Positions 1 to 7,576 of a stretch of 64,000 bases of DNA are shown here, piece by piece. Under the pieces are notes generated by a model, which had not been told where the DNA came from, ran no database searches, and worked only from the letters and a program-made list of their open reading frames with translations. Position 1 is the stretch's first letter, and each line of letters opens with the position of its first letter. This DNA is from Flavonifractor sp. An112 (GTDB lineage: Bacteria; Bacillota; Clostridia; Oscillospirales; Oscillospiraceae). Made by a program: the position numbers and the translations under genes. Location: contig NZ_NFLU01000002.1 in NCBI RefSeq assembly GCF_002161085.1, positions 124,001-188,000 of the forward strand. The letters run 5' to 3'.

Positions 1-9
1 GAGGAGAAT

Positions 10-795
10 ATGCCGATTGAACTATGGCAAGGGCTACTGATTCCCTTTGCCGGGACGACGCTGGGGGCGGCCTGCGTCTTTTTTATGCGGAACAATTTGG
101 GTGAGATGGTACAGCGTGCGCTCACCGGCTTTGCGGCGGGGGTCATGGTGGCGGCTTCCATCTGGAGCCTGCTGCTGCCCGCGATGGAGCAGGCAGCGGA
201 CATGGGGCGGTGGTCCTTTGTCCCCGCCGTTGTGGGTTTCTGGCTGGGAATCTTTTTCTTGCTGGGGCTGGATCGGCTGATCCCGCATCTGCACCGCGGC
301 AGCGCGGAGGCCGAGGGCATCAAAAGCAGTCTTGGAAAAACAACCATGCTGACCTTGGCTGTGGCGCTGCACAATATTCCGGAAGGAATGGCGGTCGGGG
401 CGGTCTATGCCGGGTGGCTCTACGGAGACAGCGGTATCACGCTGGCGGGGGCGCTGGCTCTTTCTCTCGGAATTGCCATTCAGAACTTCCCGGAGGGCGC
501 GATCATTTCCATGCCCCTGAAAGCGGAGGGGGTCTCCAAATCCCGCTCCTTCCTGTATGGGACGCTGTCCGGCGCAGTGGAGCCCATAGGTGCGATTCTG
601 ACCATCCTTCTGGCGGGGATTTTGGTTCCGGTACTGCCTTACGCCCTGAGCTTTGCCGCCGGAGCGATGGTCTATGTGGTAGTGGAAGAATTGATCCCGG
701 AGATGTCAGTGGGAAAGCACTCCAATATAGGGACTATTCTGTTTGCAGTCGGTTTTACCCTCATGATGACGCTGGATGTGGCGCTGGGTGCTTGA
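10..795 (+). CDS. ZIP family divalent metal transporter
   Basis: Integral membrane transporter of the ZIP (ZupT/GufA-like) family, expected to import Zn2+, Fe2+ or Mn2+ into the cytoplasm. The 261-residue protein has about eight hydrophobic segments. It carries the two signature metal-site motifs: HNIPEGMAVG at residues 121-130 (TM4) and NFPEGA at 159-164 (TM5). A His-containing loop (PHLHRG, about 92-97) lies before TM4, as is usual for the cytoplasmic metal-binding loop. A GAGGAG ribosome binding site at 1-6 supports the ATG at 10. It is the first visible gene of a same-strand series with three methyltransferases and an ECF S component, a context that suggests metal or metallophore acquisition (inference). 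Metal specificity cannot be read from the sequence. Confidence 0.92.
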   Translation: MPIELWQGLLIPFAGTTLGAACVFFMRNNLGEMVQRALTGFAAGVMVAASIWSLLLPAMEQAADMGRWSFVPAVVGFWLGIFFLLGLDRLIPHLHRGSAEAEGIKSSLGKTTMLTLAVALHNIPEGMAVGAVYAGWLYGDSGITLAGALALSLGIAIQNFPEGAIISMPLKAEGVSKSRSFLYGTLSGAVEPIGAILTILLAGILVPVLPYALSFAAGAMVYVVVEELIPEMSVGKHSNIGTILFAVGFTLMMTLDVALGA

Positions 796-813
796 GTGAG
801 TGAAGGTGAAAAA

Positions 814-1506
814 ATGGGACAAGAAGAGCGGATTCAAAACGCCTACCGGGGATTGGGAGGCAAACGGACATTTTATGATGGCATGATCACCTGTTCCACC
901 CTGTCAGGCCGAGCGGTATGCCGCCTGATATGGGGAATGGATCGGGCGGAAACCCAGGACTACCTTTCCGCCGCCCTTTCCGGAATACCGGAGGGGTTTT
1001 CCGGAAGACTGCTGGAAGTCCCCGTGGGTACCGGCATACTGACCATGCCCCTCTATCGGGAAATGCCGGAGGCGGAGATCACCTGCCTGGATTACTCGCC
1101 GGAGATGCTGGAGCGGGCAAAATCCCGGGGCGAGGGACTTGCCCATGTGCGCTTTCAGCAGGGGGATGTGGGGGCGCTGCCCTTTGGGAACAGCAGCTTC
1201 GACATCGTGCTCTCGCTCAACGGCTTTCATGCGTTCCCGGACAAAGAGGCCGCTTGGCGGGAGATCTTTCGTGTACTGCGGCCCGGCGGGACCTTCTGCG
1301 GCTGCTTCTATGTGCGGGGACAAAACCGCCGCACGGACTGGCTAATCCGCAGGCTGTATGTGCCAAAGGGCTGGTTCACCCCGCCCTTTGAGACGGCGGA
1401 GAGCCTGCGGCGGCGTCTGGAGGAAACATTCGGGCCGGCAAAGGTTCGCACCGTTCAGGGCATAGCCTCTTTTGTCTGCCGGAAGGCGAAGGAGAAACAC
1501 CCGTAA
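814..1506 (+). CDS. class I SAM-dependent methyltransferase (Methyltransf_11 type)
   Basis: Soluble Rossmann-fold methyltransferase of about 230 residues. The SAM-binding motif I reads LLEVPVGTGILT (around residue 70). It is followed by the acidic motif II strand (ITCLDYSPEMLERAK) and motif III (GDVGALPFGNSSFDIVLSLNGFHAFPD). The RVLRPGGTF segment is typical of UbiE/Methyltransf_11 enzymes. The start at ATG 814 is chosen because AAGGTG lies 6 nt upstream; a GTG at 796, directly after the ZIP stop, is a possible alternative but has no visible RBS. The substrate is unknown. As the first of three adjacent methyltransferases between metal-transport genes it may modify a small chelator or precursor (inference). 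Confidence 0.85.
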   Translation: MGQEERIQNAYRGLGGKRTFYDGMITCSTLSGRAVCRLIWGMDRAETQDYLSAALSGIPEGFSGRLLEVPVGTGILTMPLYREMPEAEITCLDYSPEMLERAKSRGEGLAHVRFQQGDVGALPFGNSSFDIVLSLNGFHAFPDKEAAWREIFRVLRPGGTFCGCFYVRGQNRRTDWLIRRLYVPKGWFTPPFETAESLRRRLEETFGPAKVRTVQGIASFVCRKAKEKHP

Positions 1507-1547
1507 ACGAATTGTACACAAATATTGAACAACAGGAGGAAAATCAA

Positions 1548-2363
1548 ATGCAGCAAAAGCGTAATCAACAAGCAGAAATTCGTCTCGGCAGTCACGGCGA
1601 AGACTACGGGAGCTGGATGTCCAATCCCGTGTTCTATATTATCGGCGGCATCACGGCTCTGGCCGTGGTTTTGGCCATACTCTCCTTTTCGGTGTTCCAC
1701 ATCACAGCTCTCGGCGTTCTGTTCTCAGTTGTTACGGCGGCGCTGGCAGCCCTGCTGGTCTGGATCACATGGATCAGGCGCCAGTATGCCTTTGGCGGCG
1801 GCGGGATTATGGAACAGGTTCACCGGGTCGTTCTCTCTCATCTGGACTATGACGGCCAGGGCAGTCTCTTGGAAGTCGGCTGCGGCTCCGGAGCCCTGTC
1901 GATCCGTGCGGCCCTAACCTGGCCGGAGACAAAGGTCACTGGCATGGACTACTGGGGAGCTGTTTACAATTACAGCAAGGCCCTCTGTGAGAAAAACGCT
2001 GCAAGTGAAGGTGTGGCCTCCCGGTGTGTATTCCAGCATGGCGACGCCAATCATCTGGATTTCCCCGATGAGAGTTTTGATGCGGTCATCAGCAACTATG
2101 TCTACCACAATGTCATGGGAGCCGATATGCACAAGCTGCTGCTGGAGAGCCTGCGGGTGCTGAAAAAAGGCGGCGTCTTCGCTCTGAATGATGACATGAA
2201 GCCCAGGCTGTACGGCGATATGGATGCCTTTGCGCAAAAGCTGCGGGAGATGGGCTATCAGGATGTCCGGCTCATTGATACCGCAGAAGAAGCTTTCGGC
2301 TCCCACCGCCGGGCTGCCATGATGATGCTGGGATCTTCCCAGCTGCTTGTCGGCAGAAAGTAA
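1548..2363 (+). CDS. membrane-anchored class I SAM-dependent methyltransferase
   Basis: About 271 residues. The N-terminus has two hydrophobic segments (roughly residues 30-80: VFYIIGGITALAVVLAIL and ITALGVLFSVVTAALAALL). A cytoplasmic Rossmann methyltransferase domain follows, with motif I LLEVGCGSGALSIRAA, a downstream acidic strand (VTGMDYWG) and LRVLKKGGVFALND. The start at ATG 1548 is preferred over an in-frame ATG at 1512 because AGGAGGA at 1534-1540 sits 7 nt upstream. Same-strand neighbours on both sides are also methyltransferases, 41 and 24 nt away, so co-transcription is likely. Substrate unknown; membrane location suggests a lipophilic or envelope-associated acceptor. Confidence 0.85.
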   Translation: MQQKRNQQAEIRLGSHGEDYGSWMSNPVFYIIGGITALAVVLAILSFSVFHITALGVLFSVVTAALAALLVWITWIRRQYAFGGGGIMEQVHRVVLSHLDYDGQGSLLEVGCGSGALSIRAALTWPETKVTGMDYWGAVYNYSKALCEKNAASEGVASRCVFQHGDANHLDFPDESFDAVISNYVYHNVMGADMHKLLLESLRVLKKGGVFALNDDMKPRLYGDMDAFAQKLREMGYQDVRLIDTAEEAFGSHRRAAMMMLGSSQLLVGRK

Positions 2364-2387
2364 TTCGTCAAAACGGGAGGGCTGACC

Positions 2388-3221
2388 ATGTCCAAGTTGG
2401 GCGTTGTGGAGGACACATTGTTTGTCCCCATGCTGGGCAGGCTCTATGCCAGCGAGCACTGCCCGCAGATCTTATACGATGGGAAGGCGCTGGAGCTGAA
2501 GGAGAAGCTGCCTTCCAGCCTGCCGGAGCAGGACGGACAGAACCAGTATACTCTGCTGGCCTCCGCCGCCCGGTCCGCCAATATGGATCGGTACATCCGG
2601 GCGTTTCTGGAGCGCAGGCCGGACGGTGTGATCGTTCAACTCGGCTGCGGTCTGGAGACGGCCTATTACCGCTGCGACAATGGAAGGTCGCACTGGTATA
2701 CCGTGGATCTGCCCCATGTGGTGGAGTACCGGCGAGAGCTGCTGCCGGAGCCGGAGCGGGAGACCTATCTCGCCGGAGACGCCTTTGCCGAGGACTGGAT
2801 CAGGCAGATCCGCGCCGATGTGCCGGATGCTCCTATTCTGGTCACCGCCGGCGGCCTGTTCCACTATTTTGAGGAAAGCAAGGTTGTGGGCCTCCTGCGG
2901 ATGCTCACGGGGTTTGGAGAGATTGAAATCGTCTTTGATACCGTGAGCAAAAGCGGTATGGCCATGATGCGGAAAAAGTACATGAAGCAAGTGGGCCACG
3001 GAGATGCGCAGATGTTTTTCTATGTGGATTCCGCATCGGTGCTGGCCGGAAAAATCGGCAGTGGGGTCAGGGTGCTGGCTGAGGAGCCTTATTACCGCCA
3101 TATCACCCGAACCGGATTGAAGCTGTCCACCAAGGTCAGCATGGCAGTTTCGGACCGATTCTGTATGGTGAAGATGGTACATCTCTGTCACAGCGCTAAA
3201 TTCCATGACCAAACAGGATAA
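2388..3221 (+). CDS. LCM/TcmP-type class I SAM methyltransferase
   Basis: A 277-residue protein resembling the leucine-carboxyl-methyltransferase / TcmP O-methyltransferase superfamily. Features seen are an N-terminal helical segment with an R-x-x-x-D-RYIRAFL pattern, motif I VIVQLGCGLETAYYR (about residue 85), the acidic strand WYTVDLPHVVEYRRELLP, and a later LVTAGGLFHYFEE strand characteristic of this group. GGGAGGG at 2375-2381 supports ATG 2388. It is the third methyltransferase of the cluster and is followed by a weak hairpin with a T-run (3278-3296). TcmP-like enzymes methylate small-molecule carboxylates or hydroxyls; the substrate here is not known. Confidence 0.83.
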   Translation: MSKLGVVEDTLFVPMLGRLYASEHCPQILYDGKALELKEKLPSSLPEQDGQNQYTLLASAARSANMDRYIRAFLERRPDGVIVQLGCGLETAYYRCDNGRSHWYTVDLPHVVEYRRELLPEPERETYLAGDAFAEDWIRQIRADVPDAPILVTAGGLFHYFEESKVVGLLRMLTGFGEIEIVFDTVSKSGMAMMRKKYMKQVGHGDAQMFFYVDSASVLAGKIGSGVRVLAEEPYYRHITRTGLKLSTKVSMAVSDRFCMVKMVHLCHSAKFHDQTG

Positions 3222-3277
3222 AGTCGTCCAATCGGAGCGGAAAGAACTGCGATGTGCCGCTATACTCAGTAAGGAGG

Positions 3278-3296
3278 GGCGCGCTGAGCGCCTTTT
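3278..3296 (+). terminator. weak intrinsic terminator
   Basis: A 5-bp GGCGC/GCGCC stem with a GCTGA loop is followed by TTTT. It lies after the third methyltransferase and may separate it from the ECF S-component gene; short stem, so low confidence. Confidence 0.4.
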
Positions 3297-3308
3297 CTCA
3301 GAAATAAT

Positions 3309-3326
3309 GGTTAGCATAATCTAACC
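3309..3326. promoter_or_regulatory. palindromic operator candidate (GGTTAG-N6-CTAACC)
   Basis: A perfect 6-bp inverted repeat, GGTTAG and CTAACC separated by CATAAT, lies 23 nt before the likely start of the ECF S-component gene. The arms equal the half-sites of the DtxR/IdeR consensus (TTAGGTTAGSCTAACCTWA), but the spacing is 6 nt rather than 1. Metal-dependent repression is a reasonable inference, given the ZIP and ECF neighbours. Confidence 0.5.
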
Positions 3327-3349
3327 ACATGAATGGAGAGCGGTACATC

Positions 3350-3949
3350 ATGAACACGCAGAAAAAAGGGATGACGGGAAAGGACATCATTACGGTGGGA
3401 ATTTTCTCCGCCATCTACTTTGTCATTAACTTTGCTTTTATGCTTCTCAGCGGTCTGCATCCTCTGCTTTGGATCTTGATGCCTGGCCTGATCGCCATAT
3501 TTGCGGGTATCCCATTCCTGATGATGTGTACTAAGGTGCCAAAGACCGGCGCAGTGGTCCTGATGGGCTTTATTACGGCCTTGATCTACTTTGTTACTGG
3601 CCAATTTACGGTGGTGATTCTCATTGCTTTTGCGGTGAGCTGCATCCTGGCGGAGCTTTGCCGGATCTGTAGCCATTACCGGTCTTTCCGTGGTAATGCT
3701 CTGGCCTATGTGTTTTTCTCGCTGGGGATGATCGGCTCCCCGCTGCCTGTCTGGATCATGCGGGACAGTTTTCTGGCGCAGATCAGCCAGCAGGGAATGC
3801 CGGAAGCCTATGTCTCTACCTTGGCAGCATTGACCTCCCCGGGTATGATCGTGGTTCTGGTGGGGGCTCCTATTGTAGGAGCGATACTGGGTATCCTGCT
3901 GGCCAAGGGAATGTTCCGCAAGCACTTTGAGAAGGCGGGGATTCTGTAA
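3350..3949 (+). CDS. MptD/Trep_Strep family ECF transporter S component
   Basis: About 199 residues with five or six hydrophobic helices. It is recognised as the MptD family (Trep_Strep) of energy-coupling-factor substrate-binding components from its N-terminal GKDIITVGIFSAIYFVIN and repeated glycine-rich helices. S components bind a small substrate in the membrane and work with EcfT and two ATPases. MptD homologues occur in siderophore-type loci such as equibactin of Streptococcus equi, so a metal-chelate substrate is plausible (inference). The start at ATG 3350 has GGAGAG 9 nt upstream; ATG 3329 in the same frame lacks an RBS. The EcfT gene that follows is truncated and no ATPase gene is in the window, so the importer may be dead or may use a shared ECF module. 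Confidence 0.85.
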   Translation: MNTQKKGMTGKDIITVGIFSAIYFVINFAFMLLSGLHPLLWILMPGLIAIFAGIPFLMMCTKVPKTGAVVLMGFITALIYFVTGQFTVVILIAFAVSCILAELCRICSHYRSFRGNALAYVFFSLGMIGSPLPVWIMRDSFLAQISQQGMPEAYVSTLAALTSPGMIVVLVGAPIVGAILGILLAKGMFRKHFEKAGIL

Positions 3950-3950
3950 C

Positions 3951-4274
3951 ATGGAGGAGGCACGGCGCTGTTTGGTGTTCGACCCCAGGGTGGGTCTTGC
4001 TCTGCTGGTTTTCGCCAATCTGGCAGCCTTTAGTGAGCAACCTTTTTGGATGGAAATGATATGGATCGGTTTTCTCCTGCTCCTGATGCTGCTCCATCGC
4101 TGCTTTGCCATGGTGGGGAAAAGCCTCTTGATCTTCGGAGGAATCCTGTGCCTGCAATACTGGATTCTGCCGGCTGCGCCGGGATGGGTTGCTACCAGCT
4201 TCTCTATTTTTGCCAACTATGCCCGCCGAATGATGCCTTGCCTGATGCTCGGCTTTCTGATGATAAAGATTTGA
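3951..4274 (+). pseudogene. EcfT transmembrane component, 3'-truncated
   Basis: Begins 1 nt after the S-component stop and encodes 107 residues. The opening RxxLVFDPRVGLALLVFANLAAF and the later ANYARRMMPCLMLGFLMIK resemble the N-terminal half of EcfT/CbiQ-like subunits that accompany MptD-type S components. Full-length EcfT proteins are about 220-260 residues and end in a coupling domain with Ala-Arg-Gly motifs. Here the reading frame stops at 4274, immediately where the sequence changes to unrelated coding material. This is most simply a deletion or insertion junction that removed the rest of EcfT and the ATPases. Residual function is unlikely. Confidence 0.75.
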
Positions 4275-4579
4275 TTTCCCGTATCTCCGCCGCCATAGAT
4301 AGGAACAAGGCAACGGCGGAATACCAGGCAGCAAGAAAGGAAATGCTTTCCGATCTCCCCGAACTCACAAAGGAAAGCGCCCGCGTTGGCCGGTTGTATT
4401 CATGGCCCGGCGGGTGGATCAGGCTGACCCGCGTATATCGCCTAACCGAACAGGAGGCAAACGAAAACGCGCTTCTTTACCTGGATAGATGGGAAGGCGT
4501 TGACCATACCGGAATGACCCACGGCGCAGCTTTTCACGATGGCGATACGCTAAAAACCACAAAAAATTGGAAGATTTAA
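4271..4579 (+). pseudogene. fragment of hypothetical protein, possibly from a mobile element
   Basis: An open frame of about 102 codons begins right at the truncation point of EcfT (from TTG 4271) in another frame. It encodes a charged, soluble sequence (DLISRISAAIDRNKATAEY, then WPGGWIRLTRVYRLTEQEANENALLYLDRWEG, ending in TKNWKI). I do not recognise the family. There is no RBS before it, and base composition is lower in GC than the flanking methyltransferase genes. It is most likely the 3' part of a gene from an integrated element, fused to the ECF operon by a deletion. It lies 26 nt before the next small gene, with which it may have been co-transcribed. Confidence 0.5.
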
Positions 4580-4605
4580 TCTTTTCTAAAACAGGAGGAT
4601 GTTTT

Positions 4606-5061
4606 ATGACCTGGCAAGAACTTTTTGCCCATAGCTGGAGAGGTGACGAGGCCGAGATCAAGATCTTTGACCACCTGCGCCGCCCGGACAAGCTGACCGA
4701 CACCGACGGCGTAGCGCTGTACGACCGTAGCGCCGCCGGAACCATCCAGCGTATGGAGGAGGCGCTGGAAGCCCTCAAGGGCTACCGGCAGGCCCTTGCA
4801 GAGCGGTACGCGGTCCTTGCGACTATGCCTTATAAACTCCGCCTTGACCTGATCCGGCACAAAGGATGGTATGACAAGCGCGTGACCTACACCCTGCGCC
4901 TGGTCCGTGTCTATGAGGACGGCCACGAAGATACCGAGCACTAGACCAAATACCCCGGAACCGAGCGCCGCGCAGCTATCAGCGCTTTTGAGGCTATGCA
5001 GAAGCAGCGACCCGGGATCGAGTGCAATATGGACATCAGTAAAAAGAGCTGGGAGCGCTAA
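4606..5061 (+). pseudogene. hypothetical protein interrupted by in-frame TAG
   Basis: ATG 4606 follows AGGAGG (4593-4598) and opens a 112-codon frame (MTWQELFAHSWRG...) that ends at TAG 4942-4944. The same frame stays open for 38 more codons to TAA 5059-5061. That extension (TKYPGTERRAAISAFEAMQ, then a segment ending SKKSWER) has normal coding character and looks like the natural C-terminus. I infer a nonsense mutation that shortens a protein of about 151 residues. The protein is soluble, with a helical middle (TIQRMEEALEALKGYRQALAERYAVL) and a beta-rich end (RVTYTLRLVRVYEDG). Its character recalls small accessory proteins of integrative elements, but the family is not identified. If the TAG is the true end, the short form is simply a 112-residue hypothetical protein. 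Confidence 0.55.
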
Positions 5062-5182
5062 CTGCTCTCAGCTCCGTGTGTAACGGCGTGTGCAATTTTT
5101 GCATCTGAACCAGGTTTTTAATTACAGAAATCGGAAACGCACAATGTAAAACGGAATCGCTCTTTCCGTTGCAAGAGTAAGA

Positions 5183-5216
5183 AAAAACCCTGTAGCCGTG
5201 AAGCTACAGGGTTTTC
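5183..5216 (-). terminator. bidirectional terminator after the tRNA operon
   Basis: A 9-bp stem (CCCTGTAGC, loop CGTGAA, GCTACAGGG; 5188-5211) is flanked by A6 on one side and TTTTC on the other. It can stop transcription from both strands and marks the 3' end of the minus-strand tRNA operon. Confidence 0.85.
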
Positions 5217-5220
5217 TTTT

Positions 5221-5296
5221 TGGTGACCCGTCGGGGATTCGAACCCCGGACCCACTGCTTAAAAGGCAGTTGCTCTGCCGACTGAGCTAACGAGTC
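5221..5296 (-). tRNA. tRNA-Lys (anticodon TTT)
   Basis: Complete cloverleaf on the minus strand. The acceptor stem is GACTCGT/ACGGGTC, the anticodon loop is CTTTTAA (anticodon TTT), the T-loop is GTTCGAAT, and CCA is encoded at 5221-5223. It is the last tRNA of the five-gene operon, and its 3' end faces the accessory region. Confidence 0.96.
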
Positions 5297-5299
5297 ATA

Positions 5300-5374
5300 T
5301 GGCTGGGATGGCTGGGCTCGAACCAGCGAATGCGGGAGTCAAAGTCCCGTGCCTTACCACTTGGCTACACCCCA
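5300..5374 (-). tRNA. tRNA-Gln (anticodon TTG)
   Basis: Cloverleaf with acceptor stem TGGGGTG/CATCCCA, anticodon loop CTTTGAC (anticodon TTG), and encoded CCA at 5300-5302. Confidence 0.96.
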
Positions 5375-5436
5375 ACATGGCTGGTCAATAGCAAAGGGGC
5401 CGGAGCGGACGCTCCGGCCCTTCCGCCATGCGTTTA

Positions 5437-5513
5437 TGGGGTGGGTGACGGGACTCGAACCCGCGACACTCGGAACCACAATCCGATGCTCTACCAACTG
5501 AACTACACCCACC
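5437..5513 (-). tRNA. tRNA-His (anticodon GTG)
   Basis: Cloverleaf with acceptor stem GTGGGTG/CACCCAC. The extra 5' G (-1) opposite discriminator C is typical of tRNA-His. The anticodon loop contains GTG, and CCA is encoded at 5437-5439. Confidence 0.96.
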
Positions 5514-5537
5514 ATATGGAAAAACCGAACGGGAAAA

Positions 5538-5614
<77 letters not shown>

Positions 5615-5617
5615 GTA

Positions 5618-5691
5618 TGGAGCGGGTGATGGGAATCGAACCCACGCGACCAGCTTGGAAGGCTGGGATTCTACCATTGAACTACACCCGC
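5618..5691 (-). tRNA. tRNA-Gly (anticodon TCC)
   Basis: Cloverleaf with acceptor stem GCGGGTG/CACCCGC, anticodon loop CTTCCAA (anticodon TCC), and encoded CCA at 5618-5620. It is the first tRNA after the operon promoter. Confidence 0.96.
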
Positions 5692-5728
5692 ATGGGCGCT
5701 GACTGTTGTTAAGTACGTCAGCCAGAAT

Positions 5729-5757
5729 ATAGTAGCATACCATTTGCTATTTGTCAA
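5729..5757 (-). promoter_or_regulatory. sigma-A promoter of the tRNA operon
   Basis: On the minus strand, TTGACA (5757-5752), a 17-nt spacer and TACTAT (5734-5729) lie just upstream of tRNA-Gly. A consensus -35 box suits a strong stable-RNA promoter. Confidence 0.88.
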
Positions 5758-5794
5758 CGCTTTTTTACACAGTCCAGAAAAATTTTTCTCCAAC

Positions 5795-5823
5795 TTGCAA
5801 AACAGGCCTTCCTTGGTTATGAT
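5795..5823 (+). promoter_or_regulatory. sigma-A promoter for the HD hydrolase gene
   Basis: TTGCAA (5795-5800), a 17-nt spacer and TATGAT (5818-5823), 38 nt before the ATG. Confidence 0.65.
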
Positions 5824-5861
5824 GAGAGAGCAGGCTATCTGGCAGAGGAGGAAATCCCGGT

Positions 5862-6524
5862 ATGAAAATCAGTTATCAGATGGTACGCCAATCGGAAGAG
5901 ATCCGCACCTATATCACACAGGCTGACCATTCGCTGTCGGCACTGGGTTTTACAGAACACAGCTTTGCCCATGTGACACGCTGCGCTGAGGTCGCTGCTG
6001 ACATTCTGGTCCAGCTTGGTTATGATGCTCATCAGCAGGAACTGGCCCGCATTGCTGGTTTTATGCACGACATCGGCAACGTGGTCAACCGCCACGATCA
6101 CGCCCAAACCGGCGCGGTTATGGCCTTTCGTATTTTGGATAAGATGGGAATGGAACCGGCAGATGTAGCCGCTGTCATCACCGCCATCGGCCATCACGAC
6201 GACTCTACCGCCTTCCCGGTCAATCCTGTGGCCGCCGCCCTGATCCTTGCTGACAAGACAGACGTGCGCCGCAGCCGGGTCCGCAACAAGGAGCACCAAA
6301 GCTTTGACATCCATGATCGGGTCAACTACGCCGCCGAGCGTTCCGATCTTTCGCTGGACAAGGATGCGGGTACCATTACCCTGACTCTGACCATCAATAC
6401 AGAGTTCTGCGCTGTTATGGACTACTTCGAGATCTTTTTAGAGCGGATGCTTCTGTGCCGCCGGGCGGCCGAGCACCTGAGTCTCCAGTTCAAGCTGGTA
6501 ATCAACGGTCTGGCTCTTCTGTAA
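5862..6524 (+). CDS. HD domain metal-dependent phosphohydrolase
   Basis: A 220-residue cytoplasmic HD-superfamily protein. The first metal ligand is in SFAHVTRCAEVA. The signature His-Asp is in GFMHDIGNVVNRHDHAQ, the following histidines in AVITAIGHHDDST, and the final Asp in LILADKTDVRRSR. These fit an HD phosphohydrolase acting on nucleotides or phosphate esters. After the HD core there is a C-terminal extension of about 60 residues with a beta segment (TITLTLTINTEFCAVM). GAGGAGG 9 nt before ATG 5862 and a promoter at 5795-5823 indicate a single-gene unit, closed by the terminator at 6531-6565. The exact substrate cannot be predicted. Confidence 0.87.
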   Translation: MKISYQMVRQSEEIRTYITQADHSLSALGFTEHSFAHVTRCAEVAADILVQLGYDAHQQELARIAGFMHDIGNVVNRHDHAQTGAVMAFRILDKMGMEPADVAAVITAIGHHDDSTAFPVNPVAAALILADKTDVRRSRVRNKEHQSFDIHDRVNYAAERSDLSLDKDAGTITLTLTINTEFCAVMDYFEIFLERMLLCRRAAEHLSLQFKLVINGLALL

Positions 6525-6530
6525 TAAAAA

Positions 6531-6565
6531 AGCCCGGTTCGGCCTTTGCCGAACCGGGCTTTTTT
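6531..6565. terminator. bidirectional intrinsic terminator
   Basis: A 13-bp perfect stem (AGCCCGGTTCGGC, loop CTTT) is flanked by A-runs and T5. It serves both the HD gene (plus) and the convergent membrane-protein gene (minus). Confidence 0.93.
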
Positions 6566-6579
6566 ATTCTTTCACACAA

Positions 6580-7356
6580 TCACATGAGACGCACAGTGTA
6601 GTAGACCGCCAAGATCAGCAGCCAAGCTACCAATACGCCGTACAGCAGTGCCAGGGCCCCCAGCACACACGCCGCGATTACCACCACGGCGACCAGGGCG
6701 CAGGTCACATAGAGCATGGCATAGTTCGCGTTCTTGGGCAGGATTTCCTTGCTCTTACCTTTGATGTTCCACACACCCTTGTGAGCCTGGAGCATCCGGA
6801 AGCACACGGCGGCAACCACAACGATCACGGCCAGTACAGCCAGATAGCCATATCCCACCAGAGGACTGCTGGCAGCCTGAGCAGCAACCTTAACGCCCAG
6901 CAGGCCCAAAGCACCGAGTACCGCAGCAAAGAAAAATTCCCGCTGGTAGAGATAGTAAATCAGCGCCAGCACGGCTACCGCAGGCACCGCGATGTACAGG
7001 AAATTGATGCCCTTGTCATAGAAGTAATGAATGACCACCGCACACACGGCCAGCACCAGAGAAATCCCGGTCAGGACCCCCGGCAGACAAAGAGAACGGC
7101 CTGCACGCCAGAATACCAGGGTCCAAATCAGCAAAACCACGAAGCAGATCGGCAGTACAATGGACAATACATTGAACATTCCCTGAAGGGCTACCGCAAT
7201 ATAGACCTGTTCAGTGGTAAAGTTTACATATACCTTGTTCAGCAGAAGGAGCAGAGCCTCCAGCACCACAGCGCCCAGAATCCACCAGAGGACCTTAGTC
7301 AGAACGATGTCTTCTTCCCGTGCGCGCTGGGCTTTCTGTTGTTCTTTCTTATTCAT
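6580..7356 (-). CDS. multi-pass membrane protein of unknown function
   Basis: About 258 residues. A short charged N-terminus (MNKKEQQKAQRAREED) is followed by seven or eight hydrophobic helices. A soluble linker (RMLQAHKGVWNIKGKSKEILPK) precedes the last pair. The family is not recognised and no catalytic motif is visible. The start at 7356 is chosen over an in-frame ATG at 7452 because AGGAG lies 7 nt upstream (AGGAGATGGATAC-ATG) and the extra N-terminal sequence would overlap the promoter. It is a single-gene unit between its own promoter and the shared terminator at 6531-6565, divergent from apbE. Confidence 0.8.
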   Translation of the reverse strand: MNKKEQQKAQRAREEDIVLTKVLWWILGAVVLEALLLLLNKVYVNFTTEQVYIAVALQGMFNVLSIVLPICFVVLLIWTLVFWRAGRSLCLPGVLTGISLVLAVCAVVIHYFYDKGINFLYIAVPAVAVLALIYYLYQREFFFAAVLGALGLLGVKVAAQAASSPLVGYGYLAVLAVIVVVAAVCFRMLQAHKGVWNIKGKSKEILPKNANYAMLYVTCALVAVVVIAACVLGALALLYGVLVAWLLILAVYYTVRLM

Positions 7357-7423
7357 GTATCCATCTCCTGTGGCAAAGTGTTCGGCAGATATGGCGAACA
7401 ACCCTGAATCATCAATCCCATAT

Positions 7424-7452
7424 AGTTTATCAGAATCTGCCGCATATTGCAA
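7424..7452 (-). promoter_or_regulatory. sigma-A promoter for the membrane-protein gene
   Basis: On the minus strand, TTGCAA (7452-7447), a 17-nt spacer and TAAACT (7429-7424), about 70 nt upstream of the start at 7356. Confidence 0.55.
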
Positions 7453-7576
7453 GTCAAGAATCCCTTTTCTCTTTTCAATCGTGAAAAACTATGCTAGAAT
7501 AAGGTCTGCAAAAAAGTCCGAAACCGCGGCGCCATCGGTCTTTGGCGGAGCCGCACCATGCAGAATGGAGTCAATC

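Noticed and set aside
4942-4944. Pyrrolysine-type read-through of the TAG
   Set aside because: No pyl genes are visible and the protein is not related to methylamine methyltransferases; a nonsense mutation is simpler.
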